Source of the DNA: Candidatus Sordicultor aquaticus
GTDB lineage: Bacteria > Atribacterota > Atribacteria > Atribacterales > Caldatribacteriaceae
DNA: 17,083 nt
NCBI GenBank assembly: GCA_018056825.1
Contig: JAGPEW010000001.1
Span: 1 to 17,083, forward strand
Direction: 5' to 3'
Every line of letters begins with the position of its first letter. Position 1 is the first letter of the stretch. The notes below the pieces were generated by a model. It saw only the letters and a program-made list of their open reading frames with translations. It did not search any database and was not told the DNA's origin. The translations under genes were made by a program, and so were the position numbers. Below, piece by piece: positions 1 through 8,873 of this stretch.

Positions 1-64
1 TATAGCTAAGAGGGAACAACTGGTTATGGTGGATGTGCCCTTCAGGGATTACGTAAACGTTTGA
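1..64 (+). CDS. 3' end of an unidentified gene
   Basis: An open frame enters the window and stops at TGA 62-64. It codes for IAKREQLVMVDVPFRDYVNV. Only about 20 residues are visible and I do not recognise the family. It lies 57 bp before the DUF262 gene on the same strand with no clear promoter between them, so the two may be co-transcribed. A gene next to a DUF262 protein could be part of the same defence locus, but that is inference only. Confidence 0.4.
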   Translation, partial: IAKREQLVMVDVPFRDYVNV

Positions 65-121
65 TGGTTACAAAAGCGTGGATATTGATGCAAGTTTATT
101 GCCAAGTTTGGAGGGAAAAGT

Positions 122-1894
122 ATGAGTGAGATGCTTTTTAAGAAAGTGGATTATATGGTAGTTAAACTGCTAGAAGATATTGCCGTTGGGGAAATTGGTC
201 TACCTGATATTCAGCGCCCCTTTGTGTGGGATACCACCCGCGTGCGTGACCTTTTTGATTCTATGTATCGTGGTTATCCCATTGGTCATTTGCTTTTTTG
301 GGAAAATGGTTTTCCCGGCGAACACCGGCTTATAGGTGTAGATGCCAAGCAAAAAGTTCCACATCTGCTAATTGTGGATGGTCAGCAACGTCTGACGGCA
401 CTATATGCAGTTATGAAAGGTGTTCCTATAAGAGATAAGGATTTTCGTGAGCGCCGTGTCCGTATCGCATTCAACCCCTTAGAAGAGCGCTTTGAGGTTG
501 CCAACACCGCTATTGAACGCGATGTATCTTGGATTGCAGATATAAGTACACTTTGGAAATCTGACTCCTATCTGTATACTTTTATTTCCAAGTTTTTGGA
601 ACGTCTTGAGCAGCGACAAGCAGTTTCCGAGGAGAATAGCAACCGGATTTCGCAGGCTATCCAGCATTTGTCTAACTTGAAAAATTATCCCTTGACCGCG
701 CTGGAAATATCCATGCAGGCGACGGAAGAGCAGGTCGCTGAAATTTTTGTACGTATAAACAGCCAGGGGCGTACTCTTAACCAGTCTGATTTCATTCTTA
801 CCCTTATGTCTGTGTTTTGGGATGAAGGGCGTAAGCAGCTGGAGTCTTTTTGCTATCAGACCAAGCAGCCACCTACGGATAACCGGCCTTCATCGTACAA
901 TCATTATTTTCAGCCAGCTCCTGATCAATTATTGCGGGTGGATGTCGCTTTGGCTTTCAGGCGTGCTCGATTAGAGCATGTCTATTCTATCCTGCGAGGT
1001 AAAGACTTGCAAACTGGTGAGTTTTCTCCCGCGCGTCGGGAAGAACAATTTGCCCGCCTGCACGAAGCACAGGAATATGTCTTAGATCTCCAAAACTGGC
1101 ATGACTTCTTATACGTTCTCAAACGTGCTGGATACCTACATCCTAGCCTGATTTCTTCCCAAACTGCAGTTGTGTATACTTATGCTCTCTGGCTAATTGG
1201 CAAGCGGGATTTCGGCCTTCCTTTTTATGCCTTACGGGATATCATGGCTCGCTGGTTTTTTATGGCATCCTTGACGGGACGATATACTACCTCGCCAGAA
1301 GCGCGTATGGAACAGGATCTTGCTCTATTACGTGGTTGTACCAGGTATTACGAATTTGTTAAAGCACTTGAACAGGAAATGAACGCGGTGCTCACGCCGG
1401 ATTATTGGGAAGTAACCCTACCAAATGAATTAGCTACTGCTTCTGCTCGTAATCCAGCTCAGTTTGCCTATTTTGCTGCTCTTTGCATTCTGGATGCACC
1501 AGTGCTCTACTCTACGATGAAGGTACGAGATTTGCTTGACCCGACTGTTCAGGCTAAGAAAAAAGCTTTAGAGCGTCACCATTTATTTCCACGGGAGTAC
1601 CTTAAAAACATCGGGGTTCAGGAAAACCGTTATATCAATCAGGTGGCTAACTATGCTCTTGTGGAATGGCAGGATAATGTTAATATCAGCAACCAGCCTC
1701 CATCCAAATACGCGCCTAATGTGGAAAGACGGTTTTCACTTGAACAACTGGAGGAAATGTATAGCTTTCACGCATTGCCTGAAGGATGGTATGATATGAG
1801 TTACTTTCCCTTCCTTGAAGAACGTCGTAAGCGCATAGCTGCTATCATTAGAAAAGGGTTTCAGTATCTGTCTGATACGGGGGCTGCGCTATAA
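122..1894 (+). CDS. DUF262 / HNH (GmrSD-like) protein
   Basis: A 590-residue protein, probably a nucleotide-dependent DNA endonuclease of the GmrSD-like (type IV restriction) superfamily. The N-terminal DUF262 domain shows IQRPFVWD (about 30-37), RDLFDSMYRGYPIG (42-55) and the hallmark DGQQR (86-90). FVRINSQG (209-216) is the family's 'F-R-N-G' element. The C-terminus has HHLFPREYL (486-494), then NQVANYALVEW and a conserved N-I-S..PPS.Y stretch near 506-530, the HNH/DUF1524-like nuclease part of single-chain relatives. No membrane segments are seen. GGAGGG sits just before the ATG. Arginine codons are mostly CGT/CGC, whereas genes beyond 11.5 kb favour AGA/AGG, suggesting a different origin. 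It is convergent with the ABC genes and intact. The family is secure; restriction of modified phage DNA is known for GmrSD and inferred here. Confidence 0.85.
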   Translation: MSEMLFKKVDYMVVKLLEDIAVGEIGLPDIQRPFVWDTTRVRDLFDSMYRGYPIGHLLFWENGFPGEHRLIGVDAKQKVPHLLIVDGQQRLTALYAVMKGVPIRDKDFRERRVRIAFNPLEERFEVANTAIERDVSWIADISTLWKSDSYLYTFISKFLERLEQRQAVSEENSNRISQAIQHLSNLKNYPLTALEISMQATEEQVAEIFVRINSQGRTLNQSDFILTLMSVFWDEGRKQLESFCYQTKQPPTDNRPSSYNHYFQPAPDQLLRVDVALAFRRARLEHVYSILRGKDLQTGEFSPARREEQFARLHEAQEYVLDLQNWHDFLYVLKRAGYLHPSLISSQTAVVYTYALWLIGKRDFGLPFYALRDIMARWFFMASLTGRYTTSPEARMEQDLALLRGCTRYYEFVKALEQEMNAVLTPDYWEVTLPNELATASARNPAQFAYFAALCILDAPVLYSTMKVRDLLDPTVQAKKKALERHHLFPREYLKNIGVQENRYINQVANYALVEWQDNVNISNQPPSKYAPNVERRFSLEQLEEMYSFHALPEGWYDMSYFPFLEERRKRIAAIIRKGFQYLSDTGAAL

Positions 1895-2029
1895 GCCTCT
1901 GATAGTGAATGTTATTGTAGCTTATAATCCTTTTGTCTCTCAGCATTTAGGAAGCGAGCTGGATTCATCTATTTTCAGTGGAACTAGTGCTTAAAGCTTT
2001 TATTATTATCTTGCTCTAGAAATAGAATT

Positions 2030-3844
2030 CTAATATGTTTCGCAAACTTCTGCCTGGTGAAGGATATGGGCAAATTGGCTCATATACAGGTTATAATAAA
2101 AACCTTTCTGCTTTAATAACTGCATATGATTACCTCGCTCGATTATCTCTCCATCGTTTATCACCAGGATCATATCAGCTTTACGGATGGTACTGAGCCG
2201 GTGAGCTATTACAAAGCTAGTGCGACCTTCCATCAACTTGAGCATAGCTTCCTGAATATGTTGTTCAGTGCGAGTATCTACTGAGCTGGTAGCTTCATCT
2301 AGTATCAAAATAGCCGGGTTAGCTAATATAGCTCGGGCAATAGCCAGTAGTTGACGCTGGCCCTGGCTTAAGTCTCCGCCGTCTTCGGAGAGGATGGTAT
2401 CGTATCCCTCGGGTAAGCTTAATATAAATTGTTCAGCATTGGCTAATCGAGCAGCAGCTTTTACCTCTTCATCGGTGGCATCTAATCGGCCATAACGAAT
2501 ATTTTCTTTTACTGATTCAGAGAAGAGATAGGTATCTTGTAACACTATCCCTAAAGATGAGCGAAGACTCTTTCTTGTGATTTTTTGGATGTTATATCCA
2601 TCTATAAATATATCCCCGTTATCCGGGTCATAGAAACGGGTAAGTAAATTAATTATGCTAGTTTTTCCTGCTCCGGTGGGGCCAACTAAGGCTATGGTTT
2701 GTCCGGGGTAAGCATGGAAATTTATATTTTTGAGCACTGCTTCATCTGGTTTATAAGAGAATGACACGTTTCGAAATTCTACGTCGCCTTTGACGCTTTT
2801 GAGCTCTATAGCATCAGGGGGGTCGGCAGGTTCAGGAGACTCATCCATTATTTCGAATAGCCTCTCAGCACTTGCTATGGCTGATTGAATAATATTTATC
2901 TGGTTAGCTAACTCATTCAAAGGACGGGTAAATTGCTTGGTATAATTAATGAAGGTAGCTATAGTGCCTACAGTTATTACCTGCTGCACTGCTAACCATC
3001 CCCCGGATAAGGCTACAATGGCAAATCCAATATTGTTTAATACATTCATCAAAGGTCCCATTATACCTGAATATATTTGAGCTTTGATACCCACGTTTTT
3101 CAGTTCTTCGTTAGTGACTTCAAAACGTTCTATTTCTTTAGCCTCTCGGACAAAGGCCTTAACTACTTTTTGTCCCGATATATTCTCTTCAGCAAAGCCA
3201 TTCAATACACCTAAAACTCTTTGCTGTTCTGAAAAATATCGCCGGGTGTGCTTAGTTATAATATTGGTGGTAATTAACATTATGGGTACTGTTATCATGC
3301 TGATCACTGTAAGGAGAGGGCTTAACCATAACATCAGTATTACGGTTCCTGTTAGAGTAATAATGCTAGAGAATATCTGAGTTAAACTGGAACTCAAAGC
3401 ATTGTTTATGAGGTCTATGTCGTTTGTTAGTCTACTCATAACATCCCCACGAGGTCTGGTGTCAAAAAAGCTTATGGGTAAGCTCTCGAGTTTATCGAAG
3501 GCGTCTTTTCTCATATTGCGTATGGTGAGTTGGGCTACATTAATCATAGTACGATTCTGTAACCATATGAATAAGGATATCAGGGCATATATAGCTGCCA
3601 TAAACAATAAAAGACGAAATAATCCATTGAAATCGCGAGGAATGATATAGTTATCTATGGCTTTTCCTATGAGATAAGGTCCCACCAGGGTTAGTACTGA
3701 TGTGATAACTACAAGCAGAAACACAAAGAAAAGTCTTATTTTGTGCTCTGATAAATACCACCACATTCTTTTTAGGGTATTTTTTACATTTTTAGGTTTT
3801 AAAACTGGAGTTGTATCGTGAGGTCCTCTCCCTGGGCTATGCAT
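2030..3844 (-). CDS. ABC exporter half-transporter, TM288-like (catalytic-site subunit)
   Basis: A 604-residue fused permease-ATPase, second gene of a heterodimeric ABC exporter. An N-terminal six-helix membrane domain (about 35-320) is followed by a nucleotide-binding domain: Walker A GPTGAGKT 388-395, Q-loop Q436, signature LSQGQ 492-496, Walker B ILILDE 512-517 and switch H548. Walker B Glu517 and His548 are intact while the signature deviates from LSGGQ. In TM287/TM288-type heterodimers these features mark the subunit that supplies the competent Walker motifs and contributes its altered signature to the degenerate site. The ATG overlaps the end of the upstream partner by 8 bp, with GGAGAAGGAG about 9 nt ahead, so translation is probably coupled. 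Substrate is probably drugs or lipid-like compounds (inferred from family). No clear terminator follows the TAG. Confidence 0.92.
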   Translation of the reverse strand: MHSPGRGPHDTTPVLKPKNVKNTLKRMWWYLSEHKIRLFFVFLLVVITSVLTLVGPYLIGKAIDNYIIPRDFNGLFRLLLFMAAIYALISLFIWLQNRTMINVAQLTIRNMRKDAFDKLESLPISFFDTRPRGDVMSRLTNDIDLINNALSSSLTQIFSSIITLTGTVILMLWLSPLLTVISMITVPIMLITTNIITKHTRRYFSEQQRVLGVLNGFAEENISGQKVVKAFVREAKEIERFEVTNEELKNVGIKAQIYSGIMGPLMNVLNNIGFAIVALSGGWLAVQQVITVGTIATFINYTKQFTRPLNELANQINIIQSAIASAERLFEIMDESPEPADPPDAIELKSVKGDVEFRNVSFSYKPDEAVLKNINFHAYPGQTIALVGPTGAGKTSIINLLTRFYDPDNGDIFIDGYNIQKITRKSLRSSLGIVLQDTYLFSESVKENIRYGRLDATDEEVKAAARLANAEQFILSLPEGYDTILSEDGGDLSQGQRQLLAIARAILANPAILILDEATSSVDTRTEQHIQEAMLKLMEGRTSFVIAHRLSTIRKADMILVINDGEIIERGNHMQLLKQKGFYYNLYMSQFAHILHQAEVCETY

Positions 3845-5573
3845 CTAGCATAACTCCTTCTCCTAATTGGGAATTATATATATCCTGATACAGAGAGCTA
3901 CTTTGTAGTAATTCTTCATGAGTACCTTCTGCTTCTATTCGGCCTTCATTTAATACTAATATTTTATCGGCATCCATCACTGAGCTTATACGTTGAGCTA
4001 TTATAAAAATAGTAGAACCGGTTATGAATTCTTTTAGTGCTTTTTGTATCTGTTGTTCGGTAACTACGTCAACAGCGCTGGTGCTATCGTCAAGTATAAG
4101 GATGGGTGGTTTTTTAATTATGGCTCGAGCGATGGCTATTCTTTGCTTCTGTCCTCCGGAGAGGTTAACGCCTCGCTGACCTAACTGAGTGTCATAACCC
4201 TGAGGAAAGCTCATTATGAATTCATGAGCCTGGGCTACTTTAGCTGCTTCCATTATTTCCTCGTCTGTAGCATCTTCTTTACCCCACCGAATGTTATCTT
4301 TTATGGTACCTGAAAATAATATGGTATCCTGCGGCACTATACCTATGCCCGACCTCAAAGTGTATAGGTCTATTGAACGCACATCTCTTTTATCTACCGT
4401 CACCCGACCACCGGTAACGTCATAAAAGCGAGGTATGAGGTTGACCAGTGTGGATTTGCCTGAGCCGGTAGAGCCAAGAATAGCAATAGTCTTACCCGAC
4501 GGGGCATGAAAACTTATTTCTTTGAGTACCAGCTGATTTTTATCTCCACTATATCCGAAAGATACGTTTTCAAAAGTTACATCTCCTGAAGATAGAGGGG
4601 TGAAATCCGGGTTATCAGTGTTTTTAATATTGATGTTTGTATCTAATACCTCGTTCACTCTTTCTGCTGAAGCTGAGGCACGGGAAATAAATAGTAATAT
4701 GTTACCAATCATCATGAGCGAGAAAAGTATTTGAGTTATATAATTTACAAAAGCTATTATCTGGCCTACTTCCATATTGCCCCGATTTATATCCCACCCT
4801 CCGAACCACAGCACTGCTACAATGCTAAAGTTCATTATGAGTATCACCATTGGTATCATAGTTATAATAAGGTTAAAAGCTTGGAGAGTGGCATACATAA
4901 GCTCATCATTAGCAGTAGCAAACCGTTTTTTTTCGTGATCGGCTCTCACAAAGGCTTTAACTAACCGGATGCCGGAAAGATTTTCTCTGATGACCGCATT
5001 AACTCTATCTAGCTTTTGCTGCATATAAGAAAACAGCGGTGTGCTTTTTTTCATGCGGTAATAGATGACTACAGCTAGCAATGGTATAGATACTGCGAGG
5101 ATAAGCGCTAATCGGGCATTTAATGATATCGCCATTATTATGCCGCCTATAAATAGTAATGGTGCACGCACCATGATCCTCAATGACATTAAAACTATTG
5201 TTTGAAGTTGAGTTATATCATTGGTGAGGCGGGTTACAAGTGATGAAGTTTTGAATCTATCTATGTTAAGAGGTGAAAGAAGCTGAATCTTTTTGAACAC
5301 TGCTGAGCGTAAACTGGCTCCAAAGTTTTGGCTAGCTATACTGGAAGCTACCGAACATCCCATGCCACCGGCCATTCCTATTAAGGCTATGCCCAACATA
5401 AGAGCTCCGGTATGTAATATGTAAGGTAAATTGCTTTTGGCTACGCCGTTATCTACTATGCTGGCTAACAAAGTAGGTTGGGATAAATCGCATATCACTT
5501 CTATTAGCATCAAGATAGGAGCCAACAGCGTTGGTTTCCAGTATGGTTTCAGATATGATAATAATTTTTTCAT
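3837..5573 (-). CDS. ABC exporter half-transporter, TM287-like (degenerate-site subunit)
   Basis: A 578-residue fused permease-ATPase, first gene of the exporter pair. The membrane domain spans about 15-300. The ATPase domain has Walker A GSTGSGKST 367-375, Q-loop Q415, perfect signature LSGGQ 471-475, Walker B ILILDD 491-496 and switch position Q527. The catalytic Glu of Walker B is Asp496 and the switch His is Gln527. These are the substitutions that mark the degenerate-site subunit in TM287, LmrC and BmrC-type heterodimers. Together with the 8-bp overlap with the next gene this makes a heterodimer very likely. AGGAAG lies 6 nt before the ATG. The name 'multidrug exporter' rests on family resemblance; the substrate cannot be read from the sequence. 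Confidence 0.93.
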   Translation of the reverse strand: MKKLLSYLKPYWKPTLLAPILMLIEVICDLSQPTLLASIVDNGVAKSNLPYILHTGALMLGIALIGMAGGMGCSVASSIASQNFGASLRSAVFKKIQLLSPLNIDRFKTSSLVTRLTNDITQLQTIVLMSLRIMVRAPLLFIGGIIMAISLNARLALILAVSIPLLAVVIYYRMKKSTPLFSYMQQKLDRVNAVIRENLSGIRLVKAFVRADHEKKRFATANDELMYATLQAFNLIITMIPMVILIMNFSIVAVLWFGGWDINRGNMEVGQIIAFVNYITQILFSLMMIGNILLFISRASASAERVNEVLDTNINIKNTDNPDFTPLSSGDVTFENVSFGYSGDKNQLVLKEISFHAPSGKTIAILGSTGSGKSTLVNLIPRFYDVTGGRVTVDKRDVRSIDLYTLRSGIGIVPQDTILFSGTIKDNIRWGKEDATDEEIMEAAKVAQAHEFIMSFPQGYDTQLGQRGVNLSGGQKQRIAIARAIIKKPPILILDDSTSAVDVVTEQQIQKALKEFITGSTIFIIAQRISSVMDADKILVLNEGRIEAEGTHEELLQSSSLYQDIYNSQLGEGVMLDA

Positions 5574-5633
5574 TTATCTTCCTGGCAAAATTGTTTAGCG
5601 CTTAATTATCTACATATATTATCTTATTCTTAT

Positions 5634-5639
5634 ATTATA
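5634..5639 (-). promoter_or_regulatory. Probable -10 box for the ABC exporter operon
   Basis: On the minus strand a perfect TATAAT lies about 60 bp before the first ABC gene's ATG. No good -35 hexamer sits 16-18 bp upstream, so the promoter may be weak or activator-dependent. Confidence 0.4.
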
Positions 5640-5680
5640 CTGGTTAAATAAAGGTTCCTGTATGAATAAGAAAAAGAAAA

Positions 5681-5695
5681 TACTCTAATTGAGTA
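5681..5695. promoter_or_regulatory. Operator-like dyad TACTC-N5-GAGTA
   Basis: A perfect 5-bp inverted repeat with a 5-bp spacer lies about 42 bp upstream of the ABC operon -10 box. The size and position would suit a MarR/TetR/GntR-type regulator or an activator, but no regulator gene is present and short dyads arise by chance in AT-rich DNA. Confidence 0.25.
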
Positions 5696-5995
5696 ATTAT
5701 ACCCTATATTTGCAAGAGGGGTAAGCACTCTAAATTTTTTTTGCGGCGTAACCTGTTTTCGATATATCTCATTTGGGTGTTGTTATGTAAGTTTATAGCA
5801 TAAATACGCGGTAACCTCACTCTTGAATGAACTTCAAAAGTTACATTAGGTGAAAAACTCGGTATTGCTTCGCCGCTTTGCTTCTCGTGATGGAGGAGAG
5901 GGGGAAATGCCATAGGCTATTTTTTGCGACCTGTAGCGATTTCGCAGAAGGAACACCATGCTGTTTGCCTCTCCCGATGACAAAAAGAGGTATAG
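5696..5995. other. Intergenic region with REP-like segment, no gene
   Basis: This stretch lies between the MATE stop and the ABC operon promoter. A 70-codon open frame on the minus strand (5704-5913) has no ribosome-binding site and no recognisable protein character. At 5863-5891 TTGCTTCGCCGCTTTGCTTC followed by TCGTGA resembles the widespread 'cattgcgag...gaagcaatc' class of intergenic repeats, recalled from general knowledge. No terminator with a clean T-run is seen after the MATE gene. Confidence 0.35.
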
Positions 5996-7405
5996 CTATG
6001 TACTTTCGCTTAAACTCTCCTTACTATATTCCTTAAATACAACGCCGCTTGAAAATCTTCTAAGTACCAGTATCATTCTTACTACCATATCTATGGTAAC
6101 AGCAATCCAGGCACCAACAAGTGCCATATTCAATAAGTCTGCTAATACATATCCTATGCCTAAGCGGGTGATCCACATGCCAATTGCACTGGCATACATG
6201 GCATATTTTGTATCTCCTGCACCCCGCAGGGCACCGGCAACGACAAAGTAAGCAGCAGTAAAGGGCTGGGAGAATGCTAAAATTTTTAAAGCGTTTTCTC
6301 CTAAAGCAATTACTTGAGCATCTCGAGTAAAAATCATTATTGCATACTTTCCTAAGAAAAAGTAAGCAACCCCGACTAACGACATGATTATCGTACTAAC
6401 AATTATTGATTGCCGTGTTGCTTCTTCTGAAAGTTCAGGCTTTTGTGCGCCTATACCCTGCCCTACGAGGGTAGTTGTGGCCATCTGAAATGCCATTGCC
6501 GGCACCATTCCCAGACCATCAATATTTATTGCTATCTGATGGGCGGCAAACATTATAGTACCAAATCCGGCAATCAATCGTGCAAACAATAATGCACCGG
6601 TTCTCATGATTAGTTGCTCTATTGCTGCTGGAGTGCCAATATTCAACACACTTCGTATTATATTGGGTTCAAAGCGATATGAATCATGAATAGATATACT
6701 GATATATTTATCTCGGGCGTACACTGCGTGCATAGTAATGCAAAATGCTATTAACCTGGAAAAAGATGTAGCTATTGCTGCACCTGCCACTTCTAATCGA
6801 GGAAATCCGAGTTTGCCATTAATCAATACCCAGTTCATAAATATATTGACGCCATTTGCCACAATGTTTGAAATCATGGGGGTTATCATGTCGCCCACGC
6901 CTCTTAAAGAAGCTGCCAACACCATGTTACCCACAGTAAACACTGTTCCTGCCATTATAATTTTCATATAAATTGTTCCGGGGTCAATTGTATCAGCATC
7001 GGCACCCATTAATCGGATAATGGTTCCAGAAGCAGGAACGCCTATTGCGGTCACAATAACTCCCATAAGCAGTACCACTACAAAAGACTGCCTCGTTACA
7101 CGACAGGCATATTCACGATCTCCGGCTCCCGCAGCCCTGGCGACAAGAGCTGTGGTCCCGACAACCAGGGCGCTAAATACTGAAAGAATTAGCATAGTTG
7201 GTTGAGCTGCTAACCCGGTTGCAGCAATGGCCCAGGGACCTAGAGAGCCTACCTGTATCATATCTATCATCTGAACTAACATCATAAGCATAAACTCAAG
7301 CATTGCTGGTAAAGCTAATTTAAGTATTGCTTTACGTATATCAGCAGGCGTTTTAGCTTCTAAAAAAAACGATATGTTTTGAGTGTTATCTTTTAACGAC
7401 GCCAT
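5996..7405 (-). CDS. MATE-family multidrug/Na+ (H+) antiporter
   Basis: A 469-residue integral membrane protein with two repeated MATE lobes of about six helices each. The first lobe opens with LALPAMLEFMLMMLVQMIDM. GSLGPWAIAATGLAAQ and then TALVARAAGAGD are typical first-lobe motifs, and the second lobe contains FAAHQIAIN and TTTLVGQGIGAQ, the matching AHQ/GQ elements. Such proteins expel cationic drugs using an ion gradient. I place the start at ATG 7405: AAAGGTGG lies about 5 nt upstream. An in-frame GTG at 7414 would put the start inside that ribosome-binding site. It has its own strong promoter (7482-7510), so it need not be co-transcribed with the ABC pair 420 bp downstream. The NorM, DinF or other subfamily and the substrate are unknown. 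Confidence 0.92.
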   Translation of the reverse strand: MASLKDNTQNISFFLEAKTPADIRKAILKLALPAMLEFMLMMLVQMIDMIQVGSLGPWAIAATGLAAQPTMLILSVFSALVVGTTALVARAAGAGDREYACRVTRQSFVVVLLMGVIVTAIGVPASGTIIRLMGADADTIDPGTIYMKIIMAGTVFTVGNMVLAASLRGVGDMITPMISNIVANGVNIFMNWVLINGKLGFPRLEVAGAAIATSFSRLIAFCITMHAVYARDKYISISIHDSYRFEPNIIRSVLNIGTPAAIEQLIMRTGALLFARLIAGFGTIMFAAHQIAINIDGLGMVPAMAFQMATTTLVGQGIGAQKPELSEEATRQSIIVSTIIMSLVGVAYFFLGKYAIMIFTRDAQVIALGENALKILAFSQPFTAAYFVVAGALRGAGDTKYAMYASAIGMWITRLGIGYVLADLLNMALVGAWIAVTIDMVVRMILVLRRFSSGVVFKEYSKESLSEST

Positions 7406-7446
7406 AAAAACCACCTTTTGCTTTTTTAAATATTACACTATCCCAC

Positions 7447-7479
7447 AATCATGAGCTCGGTTAAAAGTGCTGCATGATT
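7447..7479. promoter_or_regulatory. Inverted repeat at the MATE transcription start
   Basis: AATCATG (7447-7453) and CATGATT (7473-7479) form a perfect 7-bp dyad 19 bp apart. It begins 2 bp downstream of the -10 box and covers the predicted transcription start and early leader. That is a usual place for a repressor operator. A 5' hairpin in the mRNA is the alternative reading. Confidence 0.4.
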
Positions 7480-7481
7480 TT

Positions 7482-7510
7482 ATCATACAAGAATGAACAC
7501 TTTTTGTCAA
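7482..7510 (-). promoter_or_regulatory. Sigma-70-type promoter for the MATE gene
   Basis: On the minus strand a perfect TTGACA (7510 to 7505) is followed by exactly 17 bp and TATGAT (7487 to 7482). This is the best promoter in the window. It predicts a start near 7475 and a leader of about 70 nt before the ATG at 7405. Confidence 0.75.
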
Positions 7511-7514
7511 TGCT

Positions 7515-7910
7515 TGCAGGGTCTACCTGATGCCCCATATAAAATTCTAGTGAAAATGAGTTCTCTCAGGGTTCTACTTACTTGATAATCTGAATTGAGG
7601 TTCTTTATAATATCCCGAAAATCGGTTATAAAATCCTCTTCTTTCTAACTCTCTCCCGCAAGGGAGGAGGGGGAATCCTTTTTCTTGACGAGAATTTCTC
7701 ATTTTTCCCTCGCCCTTCCGGGGTGGAAGTGAAACTATATGGAATTATGCGGTTAATTATAAATTCTATTCTTTCACAATGAACTCGTTATACTGATTAT
7801 GGGCATTTTGCAAGACACTATAAACAAATTCCTATGTATATGACGATTGTATTCTACATGGCAAAAAAGAGATAAGCCCGCCGAGTTTTTCAGTAAATCT
7901 TTCGTTAATT
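7515..7910. other. Intergenic region with small dyads, no gene
   Basis: No convincing gene is present. There is a short hairpin CTCCC-GCAA-GGGAG at 7647-7660, with a T-rich CCTTTTTCTT about 10-20 nt further on. A CTTCC-GGGGT-GGAAG dyad lies near 7715-7729, and a GAGAA-T-TTCTC palindrome near 7690-7700. These resemble REP-type intergenic repeats more than a terminator, since no plus-strand gene ends just upstream. A 30-codon open stretch at 7783-7875 has no start codon context. Confidence 0.35.
7603..7617 (+). repeat. Partial copy of the tsaC-flanking repeat end
   Basis: CTTTATAATATCCCG matches CTTTATAGTATCCCG at the inner end of the right tsaC repeat (10988-11002) with one transition. The following AAAA and GTTA also align after one gap. 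It looks like a decayed fragment of the same dispersed repeat. Confidence 0.45.
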
Positions 7911-7914
7911 GTTA

Positions 7915-7920
7915 TATAAT
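7915..7920 (+). promoter_or_regulatory. -10 box very close to lysE start
   Basis: A perfect TATAAT ends 14 nt before the ATG at 7935. No Shine-Dalgarno sequence precedes that ATG. A start about 7 nt after the box would leave a leader of roughly 8 nt, so the transcript may be nearly leaderless. No convincing -35 is visible. Confidence 0.4.
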
Positions 7921-7934
7921 AAATAAAAAAAGAA

Positions 7935-8570
7935 ATGAACGAAAACTGGGAATTATTATCCATTTTTAGTAGCGCTTTTCTGATTGGTTTTTCAGGAGCG
8001 GTGATGCCTGGTCCTCTTTTAGCCTTGGTTCTTTCCGGTACTTACCGGGTGGGTTATAAGGCGGGACCTTTGGTAGTTCTAGGGCATGGAGTTTTGGAGC
8101 TAGGGTTGGTCATAGCTTTAATGCTTGGCTTAGGGAAGGTGCTGAATATGCCGCTAGTTAGCCAGGCTATAGAAATAGGAGGAGGAGTGGCTTTATCGTA
8201 TTTGGGGATAGATATGTTAAAGGCACTCCATAATTCGGAAAATTTGTCTATAAGGAACGGATCAAGCTCAGAAGGTAGTTTGATTTTAAAGGGCTTGCTG
8301 GTTAGCGTTTCTAATCCTTATTGGATAATGTGGTGGGCTACCGTGGGATTAGCTCTTCTTCTTGCCGCTACTTCTTTTTCCTGGTGGGGAGTAGCGTTTT
8401 TCTTTATTGGTCATATTCTCTCTGATTTCATATGGTATAGTGGAGTTTCTTTTGCTCTATATCAGGGTAGAAAATTCTTTTCTCCTGGTTTTTATCGCTG
8501 GTTAGTGGGAATTTGTGGAGGATTTATGCTTTTCTTTGGTATTTATTTTATCTTAGGGGTGATCCGATAA
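7935..8570 (+). CDS. LysE-family amino-acid exporter
   Basis: A 211-residue inner-membrane protein with about six hydrophobic helices. Near residues 20-30 it has GAVMPGPLLALV, the signature of the LysE/RhtB translocator family. A charged loop follows helix 3 (about 105-115), then WIMWWATVGLALL and C-terminal helices. These proteins export amino acids such as lysine, arginine, threonine or homoserine lactones by proton-coupled transport. The length is normal. No ribosome-binding site precedes the ATG, but TATAAT lies close by, suggesting a near-leaderless mRNA. The stop is immediately followed by the ATG of the next small gene, so they form an operon. The amino-acid substrate is unknown. Confidence 0.85.
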   Translation: MNENWELLSIFSSAFLIGFSGAVMPGPLLALVLSGTYRVGYKAGPLVVLGHGVLELGLVIALMLGLGKVLNMPLVSQAIEIGGGVALSYLGIDMLKALHNSENLSIRNGSSSEGSLILKGLLVSVSNPYWIMWWATVGLALLLAATSFSWWGVAFFFIGHILSDFIWYSGVSFALYQGRKFFSPGFYRWLVGICGGFMLFFGIYFILGVIR

Positions 8571-8873
8571 ATGATTAAGTTAGTTTTAGAACCGGTGCCT
8601 TACCGATATGAAGGAACTGTTTATTTTTATTGGGAGTATGAGCTAAATAATCCTTACCAGCTCTGTTTTATACCTTTTGGGAGTCTTAATAAATTTCTGG
8701 AGGAAATGGTAAAAAGAGAGACTGAGATTCCTGAAAGCATTAATATTATTTTAGAGGATGGAAGGATAAAAATATGGTTACCAGTTACTTTTTACTCGGA
8801 ACAGCTGTTTGATAAAGTGGAGGAAATTTTAAAAGAGAAAATCCGTGTTCTTCTGGAAGATATTATGTTTTAA
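8571..8873 (+). CDS. Small acidic hypothetical protein coupled to lysE
   Basis: A 100-residue protein of unrecognised family. Its ATG directly abuts the lysE stop (TAAATG), so it is probably translated by reinitiation. No signal peptide or membrane helix is seen. It looks like an alternating strand-rich N-terminal half (residues 1-35, many aromatic residues such as YFYWEYEL) followed by two amphipathic helices, including a C-terminal charged one (about 80-97). Codon choice resembles its neighbours and the frame is fully open to its stop, which overlaps the convergent uppP stop. Both points favour a real gene. A role linked to the exporter is only suggested by coupling. Confidence 0.65.
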   Translation: MIKLVLEPVPYRYEGTVYFYWEYELNNPYQLCFIPFGSLNKFLEEMVKRETEIPESINIILEDGRIKIWLPVTFYSEQLFDKVEEILKEKIRVLLEDIMF